Shown here one piece after another: positions 55,846-64,000 of a DNA stretch of 64,000 nt. The notes under the pieces were generated by a model. It had not been told where the DNA came from. It saw only the letters and a program-made list of their open reading frames with translations, and searched no databases. The DNA is from Lota lota (lineage: Eukaryota > Chordata > Actinopteri > Gadiformes > Lotidae), in NCBI GenBank assembly GCA_026745465.1, contig JACYXH010000772.1, positions 6,500,885-6,564,884 of the forward strand, given 5' to 3'. The translations under genes and the position numbers were made by a program. Within the stretch, counting starts at the first letter, position 1; every line of letters starts with the position of its first letter.

Positions 55846-57600
55846 AGTGACTTTGTCACCTCGCTGGTCTAACCATGCAAACGATATGCAATCCTAAATG
55901 ACTAGTCACTATTACATGTTACTTTTGTAAATGTTTGAAATGTAAAGTATTTTAATCAGCCCGTCGTTGTGCTAAACAAATGAGAATATTTCTGTTGATG
56001 TAGTTTGACAATATCTTTTCTCATAATTATGTATCTCATGTATAACTTTTTATGTATTTTTTTAGTTTCATTTCGATAGATAACATAGTAATAACAAGGC
56101 AACATTTTCATCTTACTTTTTCTTTATCTGGCAGAAATGGGCTTCTAAACCTGGCTCATATGAAGGATATCATGAGAAGTATTTCTAGGGGAAATTTTCA
56201 AAGCTGTGCATCTGTGTTTTGAGTGGGTTTGTTTGTTTTCTTTTGCATGAGTAATACTTCATGCACGATATATATAGAAAGTAGCCTACTGTGTATATCT
56301 ATGTTCTGTATTTACATATATGAATGCAGCCACACACTACTTTAAGTATTGTAGGAATAAGCTCTATTTGGAAACTGACCTGTCACAGCATGACAGCATG
56401 TTCACTGAAGATCCCTGTGGGCACTCAGCGTAGCGTAACACTGGCTCAAGGGGAAAAAAAGAGAAAGGAGAGGCTTCATGGAATGGGGGATGGGAAGTGC
56501 AGTCTGGTAGCGGTAGCGAAAAATCGCACAGAAATCACCACAAGTTCACACCGACAAAGTCCGACATGGACTAGAAGGGTCTCTTTTGTCTGGTCACAGA
56601 AGGCACACTGCAGCGAATCGCCCTTGAGTCTACCAGCTTTTCCTCGTTTCCAAAGAGCACAGAAGCAAGAGGAGCTTTGACGCAGTGCTCTGAGCATCCG
56701 ATGTGTATGCCCGTTCTGCCTTACATTGCATCAATATTAAATACATCTGTGACATCGTTTAGGCTTGTGCACTCTTGGTGAAGTCGGTCTTACTACAAAA
56801 ATGTATTAGCTGTATTCACATGCTGTAGTGGATACAGTCTTTTATTTGTACTCCTTTTAGTAACTCAACATCTAGCTCCCTTCCATCTAACAACTATTAA
56901 GTTGGCTCTGTAAGGTTACCATACTATTACATGCTCAATGCGCCCAGCTGGTTTGGATTCAATTTAATAATAATAATATGTATGCATGCATGTATTTACT
57001 AAGAAATGAAAGGGCCACTTGACTGAGGGTCAAAAATCCCTTTACGTCTCCATAAATCCCCAGGCATGTAATGTCATAGTCGCTTGATCATCATTTTCTA
57101 GGACAAAAGAGCGAACCAATCAATGTAAGCATCCAATAAACTGATCTGCAGTTCTCAGCTCCAATAATTCCCAGGATGAAAATCGCTTCGCCTGGCTTTG
57201 AGCGCTAAGCACAAAGTGCAATTAAACAGGGTGAGTTCTGTCTCTGTAAACAAAGCTGAACTTGCAATGAAAGCAATATATTCAGTCTGATTATGTACCA
57301 CCCTCAGCACTCAGCGAAAGATCAATAACATATGCAAATATTCCAAACCAAACCGACTTGCATACTGCCTGCCACAGAAATTAATCAAAGGTGGGGGGCA
57401 AAAGTGAGAAAAAGTACGCTAAGAAATGTCTCAGCGGCGCTGGTGGTGAGAATTGTCTTGGGAACGAAGTCTTGTAGAATTCCCGTCCATCTGAGGCGTG
57501 GTTGGTTTACACATCCAAAGTGAAAGTCAATTACATTATTATCTTTATTAGTCATTAATATTCATCTGTTTCTAATAAAGTGTAGGTGCTTATCAAAGTG

Positions 57601-57605
57601 TGTTG

Positions 57606-57640
<35 letters not shown>

Positions 57641-57656
57641 GTGTGTGTGTGTGTGT
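57601..57656. repeat. (GT)n microsatellite
   Basis: Two GT blocks separated by a TATGTATGTATG spacer. Confidence 0.93.
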
Positions 57657-58371
57657 ATACTCTCCCTGTCCATTCCATGACTGTAGAGAGACTGCCCAGG
57701 CTTTGCAAAGACAGATAGAGTCAGGTCGCATCTCTCTAAAATAGCAGTAAAAAACAAAGTCCTGAAAGACAAATGTCTGTGTCAAGGGCCTATTCCCAAA
57801 GGAGCACCGCTTAACGCTCCTCTCCATTTAAAAACAAATGCATTATGCAGAAGTGTGTGCTTCCTCGAGACGATAAATAGATTTACAGGCTTGATAATTC
57901 TGTGTTATGTAATAGCTGTTGAGCTGTTGTCGAAGAAAAGACCAATTAGCTGTCAAATAGCATCAGGGAATCGGTGAGCCCAGACTCTGTCACAAAGCGA
58001 ACGGATGGGCAGGAATACTAAGCAGCAGTGGCAAAGTGACCAGCAAGTCAAATGCACAACAGGAGGCCACAGTCATGCAGGACCGTACACTCATCCTGGT
58101 TTTCCCTTGAAGGCTTGCAATCTGCCTAATGCTAGTAATAGTATGACTAGTAATAATAAGGAAAATAAATCCTCTTTCACCGTACTCTCAAAGAAAGTAT
58201 TCAAGATTTCAAGATAGTCCTTAAAGACAATGTGAAATTATTTTGACTTGGGTAAACTCATTCTGAAACAAAAAAGGCAATTAGAACAAAATGTAGGTGG
58301 AATGGCATCCTTTGGATTTTATTGTATTGTGCATATTGACAAAGGACCACACCAACCAGCTAATATAAGTA

Positions 58372-58573
58372 TTAAAGAGCCAGTGATCCCACTGTTTCAG
58401 CTCGAAATCAAATTGTTTTGAGCTGAGAGTTTTAGGAAAGAGGGGGGCGTGTTATCCCCATGGTTACGACCCACGCCAAATTTATGATACTTTTTTAGTA
58501 CCGTCGTTGTGTAAGACAAATGACCAAGTTTAAATCAAACAAAAAACTGGTTTTGGGTTCACTGGCTCTTTAA
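58372..58573 (+). mobile_element. MITE family A, copy 3 (best preserved)
   Basis: Terminal inverted repeats TTAAAGAGCCAGTGA at 58,372-58,386 and 58,559-58,573 are perfect over 15 bp and 18 of 19 over the longer arm. The 202-bp interior contains the core near CCCCATGGTTACGACCCACG (58,449-58,478) and ACCGTCGTTGTGTAAGAC. No coding capacity. TTAA at both ends could be part of the terminus or a target duplication. Confidence 0.75.
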
Positions 58574-58686
58574 ACAAACTTATTTGTATGCTTTGTTAAA
58601 GTGGTCATCTGGAAGAATTTTTCCAAGAGATACGAACAGTGTCACTACTGACACCCACTCGTAACACCCCATGGGCCAAAGGCTCA

Positions 58687-58775
58687 TCAGAATCAGAATC
58701 AGAATCAGAAAAGCTTTATTGCCAAGTACGTTTTTTAAACATACAAGGAATTTGTCTTGGTAACACATTCACCAT
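58687..58775 (-). mobile_element. Non-LTR retrotransposon 3' tail
   Basis: The minus strand reads ATTCCTTGTATG, ACTTGGCAATAAAGC and then GATTCT repeats, the common fish LINE tail ending (TTGGCAATAAAGCTGATTCTGATTC). Only the tail remains. Confidence 0.6.
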
Positions 58776-58818
58776 TGTGTTATCACATTCGGTGATGGAT
58801 AGTGACATTTATTTATTT

Positions 58819-58852
58819 ACATCATTCACCACTTAAAATAGGTGAATGATGT
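58819..58852. repeat. 12-bp perfect inverted repeat
   Basis: ACATCATTCACC and GGTGAATGATGT separated by ten bases. Confidence 0.85.
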
Positions 58853-61129
58853 GATATATGTGAAGAAGTGCAACTTCATTTTGTGTTGTCTAAGGGCTTT
58901 TAACTTCTGTTACTGGCATTTATTGGGTATCGTGAAATGTAAAGCAGGAAATGACTATTGTGCCAAGATCTTGTTTATATTCTGTTCACATAGAAAGCAT
59001 ATTTTTCGCTTAAACCTATTATTTCCATCCCGTATTTCAAAGACATTTCAAGAACCTCAGGGCTAAGCTTTCAGTTAAAAAGAAAAACCTTTTTAAGCAA
59101 GTTTACAAAGAGGCTACATATCATGTTTCCCTCTCTCTGTTTGCTTTGGTCCGTTTATTTTCCTTCCTAAAAAAACTTAATTTATCTTTTCATCTCTCGA
59201 TAGCTTAGGAGAATAACTAAGACAAAAGCATTTCTAAAATTCTGCTGTTCTTGCCCTCTTGTATTCATGTTTTTATTCATTTATATTTTTTTGTAATGGG
59301 GTAGAAAGAAATGTTAGAGTTGTAATGTGACGTAACAGTGAAACAGTGTAGCTACGTATGTGTGACACCCCTCTGGAGCTAATGCTACTGACTACTTCAC
59401 ACTACACACTCACAGGTCACTTCACTTAAGTGTCAGACACCAGAAAAGTCATAAAGACATCCTTCCCCCTAAAAGATCCTTTCAAAAATGCTTTCATTGC
59501 CTCTCTGAAAATGTGTTATAAATATTAAGAAATATCCCCTCTTACTACATTTAGCAGTTCATTTTTTTTACCGTAATCTGTCCGCCAAGGATATTAAAAT
59601 AATTGTGATGGTTGGTGGAAACCTTTTGAAAGAATCTGCTCCATTTAAAGTCGTGTGACGTTTGTGCACGCACACTCATACACACACACCCGTGCACACC
59701 CATGCAAACCTGTACACACCTGAATTCCCCCACATACACTTACACTCAAATGCACACACATATACACACAAGTGCACTCACACACACACACACACACTCT
59801 CAGGCAATTCTTAACATTCTTCTCTTCATCTGTCTGGCAGCATTGAGAATAAGACCTTTCTCGACGACAGCGCTCCAGTTTGCATGTCTTCTTTCTCTCC
59901 CTATCTGCTATCGCCTCAGCGGACGCCTGACACTTTCACACCAAGCCTCCACCTCTTCGTACCAGGTTTCAAATGAAATTGCCACCCCCCCTCCTCTACC
60001 CCAACTGTCTTCCACTGTCCGACGCCGAATGCTCTAACATGATTTATGGTGGCAAGCCTACTTCAACCACATCTGTCTGTTCTCTCTTTTAAGTACCAAT
60101 TTGGAGGACTTATTGAACTCTGCTTATAGCGCAACAGGGCAATTTGTCATACGATTTATTGTTGCCTACAAAAGGTTCAAGTGCAATATTGAGGTGTATT
60201 TTCCTTTTTTTCATGAAGTCTGAGCAAAATAGGGAGCCGGGGGAGAGTTAAGATCAACTTAAGCGGCCTCTTCGGTATTTTTGAAGAGGAATTCGAAGCA
60301 AACCAAGATCTCCCCTTGTTGCTCCTTCCCCGTCCCTGCAGTCAGCTTCTACCAGCCCCTTATTTGTCACCGGGACCCAAGGGGGAGGCCCGGGACCTTG
60401 GCTGCTGTTGATCCAGGCGGGTGGGAAGAAGCAAGTGAATGGACCAATCGGTTTGTGCTCTCTCTTCCGTCTGTAGGCTCCCAATAGGTTTGTGTGTGGA
60501 CACAGCATCCGATACCGTTCCATATACAGTTCATTAATGTGTGCATTGCAAAGCCATAGCAGAGCAACCTCTGGACAGGGAGTTGGAGGAAACACCATGA
60601 ATGGCCTGTGTCTGCCTTAGTATAACAATGTTCTGCGTACTGCGCCTTTATATAGTGCTGTTATTGTCAATGTGAATGAATGTGAGACAGTACAGGCTAA
60701 AAATAATACAGCTCATCAATAATCAAGAGAATAAGTGGTACATTCAATGAGGTGCTTAATTTTCCTTGGCTTGTTTTGCCTTTTACCCTCGTAATCGGCA
60801 ATCAAACACAAATCATCCTTCCTACAGCCATCAACCTGACTTAAAGTAGGATGAGCCACAAACTCCTCTAAGTTGAACACTGCCATTCTACCAAAAGGCA
60901 AAACACAGTGACTGCCGTCCGAAGCTAATCACGTAGTAGGTTAGGCTGAGCTACAAACAAATAGTTCTACCACACCCACGTACTGATTTAGCCACCTTAA
61001 GTCCTCTTTCACTGGTCAAGAGTGTGATAAGCGTCAATGCCAGGTGCCACACACACGCGTTATGCGAATACCACGCTCAGCCTTATATAAAACTACTTCC
61101 TCAATTCCTATACCCCAAAGCTATTTCTA

Positions 61130-61480
61130 CCTATCTTCTGGAGCTTGCCGGGCTCGAGGCGACTTTAAAGGCTCAACTTCAGCGGCCGGAGCCCTGAAAC
61201 GCCTACCTCCGTCGGGGAAACTAGTCCCCGCCCAGGATTCACTCCGAAAACAAGAAAGGTAAAACAACAAATGAGTGCCCGAAGGAAAGACTAATACAGT
61301 CCAGCTGGACACTCCCCTATCTAACTGAGGAAGCAGATTAAACGTTTTGCAAAGGCTGAACACATGGCCACCCAGACAATGATACTCACCACGCTAGCCA
61401 CCAGAGCCGTCTATCAAAGCTTCTCCTTGTCGATCCCGGATGAGCCCCCACTTGTTACACACTTGGTGTGTGGGGTGGGG
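61130..61480 (-). mobile_element. LTR-retroelement leader with tRNA-Pro-like primer-binding site
   Basis: The minus strand contains TGGGGGCTCATCCGGGAT (61,450-61,433), 17 of 18 identical to the tRNA-Pro primer-binding site used by gammaretroviruses and many gypsy elements. It follows GTAACA plus two bases, as expected at the end of an LTR. Downstream is a GC-rich leader with GCGGGGACTAGTTTCCCCG and CTCCGGCCGCTGAA, unlike the AT-rich surroundings. No gag or pol frame is readable. The LTR start was not found, so the element is truncated. Confidence 0.55.
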
Positions 61481-62142
61481 GTGGAGAAGGGGGGTGAGTT
61501 AATTTGCGTTCTGGATTTAATGCATCTACAATTAGCTATAAAACCAAGGGCAGAGAAATTGCTTTTTTTCCATCACCCTAGGAACATAGATATTATCTGC
61601 CCTCTATCTGCCAAATGAAACAGTGGAGGGAACCCTGTTCATTTCCCCGTCATTGAATAGGCTGTTCACATGTCCAAAAATCAGCAAGGTTGCCTTTACT
61701 CTGGTAAAGGTCTGTCCGTGTGGCTCTCTCTGTCTCTCTGTCCCTCTAATCCGTTCAACCTCTAACTCTCTGCCCCCCAGTCCCACTGTGTTTTTCCCGT
61801 CTTTTTTCCCTCACCAGTTCAATTCAAAATGTCAGGCTCAGGACAATATGGTTCTCTTGACAGCCCGTCCAATAGCAGAGCTCCGACGCCTGAGTGGCCA
61901 GGCCGTGTTCCAATTACATCCCACCCTTTGACCCCCCACCCCCGCCACCAGTGCGGTGTCCAGGGTGCCAGTGTCAAGGTTGTGGAACGAGGTAGCACCT
62001 GTGTGAGCCATGACCTCTGGTCAAGACGATGTCCGTACACCCAACAGGGCTGTGTCCCCATTGAACCCCTGTGCCCTTGAGCAGAACACTAAGGGGGGCC
62101 ATGCGGAACTAGCAGCTTGAAGATGTGTTACGCGCCACAACC

Positions 62143-62154
62143 CCCCCCCCCCCC
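62143..62154. repeat. Poly(C) tract
   Basis: About 12 C residues in a C/G-rich stretch. Confidence 0.85.
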
Positions 62155-62289
62155 ATCCCCCGACCCCCTGGGGGGAAGAATGGGCAATTTAGAGGTCTTG
62201 ACAGAGGGTACTCATCTTTTATACATACAGATATAATCCAATGCTTCCCTGACCTTGGGGTGTGCCCCTGTTGTACTAGCAGCTCATCC

Positions 62290-62408
62290 ACACACACGCA
62301 CACACACACACACACACACACATACATATGCACATGCACATGCACACACACACGAGTGCACACACACACACACTCACCCACGCATGCACAGACACATACA
62401 CACGTGCT

Positions 62409-62455
<47 letters not shown>
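62290..62455. repeat. Compound (CA)n tract
   Basis: CA blocks at about 62,293-62,322 and 62,413-62,455 joined by interrupted CA/CG-rich sequence. Confidence 0.95.
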
Positions 62456-62457
<2 letters not shown>

Positions 62458-63639
62458 TTCTATCATTTAAAACATATTGTTTATCAGACTTGAGGCCCCT
62501 TGCTGTTTGTCCTAATCCTAGCCAGAGGACACTGTTCCCTCAGTTATTTCCCCTTTTTAGTGCCTGCAATTAATTTCTTTTGCTTCCCTGACAGACTGCC
62601 GGGACAATCGTTCTTGATTCGGTCACAGACAACGTCACCAACATATTGTTGGTTTTGGTCGCAATGTCTACAAGATCGTATTTTACTGTCTACTCCAATT
62701 GTATCAGCGGGAATTAATGTTTCATTTCTGTCGTGTAAAATCACAAGGGTTCACTGTTTTCGTGAATGGCAAATTAAGAGGCAACAGTTATTTGACAAGA
62801 CAATGCACTGTGTAAAAATACATCATGTGGCAACTACAGTGACAACCAGGGGACCAGCATGAGCCAAAATAAGAAATGGAGTCATAAAAGACTTCAACTG
62901 GACCCATGAGCCTACCCATGATAAATGATGAGGGCTTCTGGAGGACAAAACATCATGATGTCCTGTTGTCGGAAGTCCAAGATGTGTGTTTTATTGTACT
63001 AATACATCAAATAGCTCATACCAAAGCAACGCTCTCTATCTATATGTGTGGAAATATTTCATATACAAATTTCATATATATGAAATACTACCTTTTTAAG
63101 ATTTCCCTAGGATCCCGCTTTGAATGAAAACCTATTAATCCCATTGGTTTGACCTTACTTTGTCACAAAACTGTTCCCTTGATGGAATCTACAACGTATT
63201 TCTGTTTCTACTGAGGGTTAAAGTTTAAGTTTTAGTGGCAACAATGTTATTGCCCTGAATTAAACAAATTACGGTCGACTACTATATGACTCTAGTCTCA
63301 GAACCAAACAAATCTGTGAGCTCATGTTTTATTTGTTCTGGCTGACATGTTTTCTTTGTTCTGCTTGCCCCCCTCCCATTCAGACAGATTTTCAGCAGAC
63401 ATAGCCCGGGTGGGGCCAATCACAACCGTTTATCCAACATTGGGCGGGTTTAATACGCAGACTGTACAGAGGAGGGACATGTGTGAGCGCCGTTGAGGCC
63501 TTTTCATAATCAACCAAGATGGCTGCCGCTGATATTTCACATGTTCTGTTTCTCTGGTACAAAAGCACAATTGTAAGTGCTTTGCACTGGTTCTATGAAC
63601 ATCCTTACTGTACCGACTGCGATAGATTGTTGTTTCTCT

Positions 63640-63717
63640 TTCTTCTGACAAATGTACTTATTATAAATCACTTTGGACAAAAGCGTCTGCTAAATGCCCT
63701 AAATGTAAATGTCAATG
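63640..63717 (+). mobile_element. SINE/LINE 3' tail of the fish 'AAAAGCGTCTGCTAAATG' type
   Basis: CACTTTGGACAAAAGCGTCT then GCTAAATGCCCTAAATGTAA matches the tail shared by vertebrate V-SINE-like elements and their LINE partners. The 5' part is not clearly delimited. Confidence 0.6.
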
Positions 63718-64000
63718 ATTGCTTGTATCTATTCTATTGCATCTAGAGCCCCTTCAAAATCGAAAATGAACTGAGACGTTCCAGACTACTATGCATTTGC
63801 AAATTGGTCTGGCGATGTCAGGTAATATGCCTCAATATTTTGAACAATATTTGTATATCTTTCATTCATATTCATGGATTTGGTTTTAATTGTCAATTAT
63901 TCCTAATTATGTCATCCATAGGCTTGCAGTTCAACACATGCTTTGCTCTTAAGGGTACCATCATCTCTCTATGTAAATTACTTTCACCTACTAAATTGTA

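Larger units (their letters stand above)
31461..64000. other. Gene-poor region upstream of b3gat1
   Basis: Beyond the repeats and elements listed separately I recognise no protein-coding or RNA gene in these 32 kb. Long introns separating untranslated b3gat1 5' exons, plus regulatory sequence, are the expected content. None can be placed with confidence. Confidence 0.5.

Noticed and set aside
63050-63095. ATATTTCATATA / TATATGAAATA inverted repeat
   Set aside because: Short and AT-rich, expected by chance in this composition.

Overview
The window looks like teleost fish nuclear DNA. It is AT-rich with GT-AG introns, it is packed with very long (CA)n/(GT)n, (TA)n and homopolymer tracts, and it carries fish-type transposon debris. 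Two genes can be read exon by exon. Both reconstruct to full length and lie tail to tail, as GLB1L2 and B3GAT1 do on human 11q25. The species cannot be fixed from the sequence. The extreme dinucleotide-repeat load would suit a gadiform (cod-like) fish, but that is only a suggestion.

Layout, positions 1-17,330: glb1l2-like gene on the + strand. It has 19 coding exons from an ATG at 608 to a TGA at 17,211-17,213. All phases are compatible and the product is 635 residues: an N-terminal signal anchor, a GH35 beta-galactosidase catalytic barrel with both catalytic glutamates, and C-terminal beta domains. Its introns hold minisatellites, microsatellites, MITE-like elements and an LTR-retrotransposon fragment. 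The intron between exons 11 and 12 (4.1 kb) is the most transposon-rich.

Positions 17,330-21,596: convergent intergenic interval or 3' UTRs, with several poly(A) signals and no gene recognised.

Positions 21,597-31,460: b3gat1 on the - strand. It has four coding exons (31,429-31,318; 28,660-28,149; 24,329-24,033; 21,683-21,597) giving a 335-residue type II Golgi glucuronyltransferase of the HNK-1 pathway. A hAT-like element lies in its third intron and a fold-back MITE in its second.

Positions 31,461-64,000: about 32 kb upstream of the b3gat1 start codon with no recognisable protein gene. It contains microsatellites, minisatellites, a truncated L2/CR1-type LINE, LINE/SINE tails, one retroelement leader with a tRNA-Pro-like primer-binding site, two further copies of a MITE family, an unexplained dispersed repeat pair, a perfect hairpin, and one isolated exon-like open segment with strong splice signals on the b3gat1 strand. 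Untranslated b3gat1 5' exons and enhancers could lie here, but I cannot prove any.

The two genes share no pathway that the sequence reveals. One is a glycoside hydrolase and the other a glycosyltransferase, and their linkage looks like conserved synteny. No unmistakable new system was found. The most notable items are the three-copy MITE family with intact 15-bp TTAA-starting termini, the two fragmentary LTR elements recognised by primer-binding sites, the Trp-to-Cys change in the GRYW motif of glb1l2, and the orphan exon-like segment at 46.7 kb.
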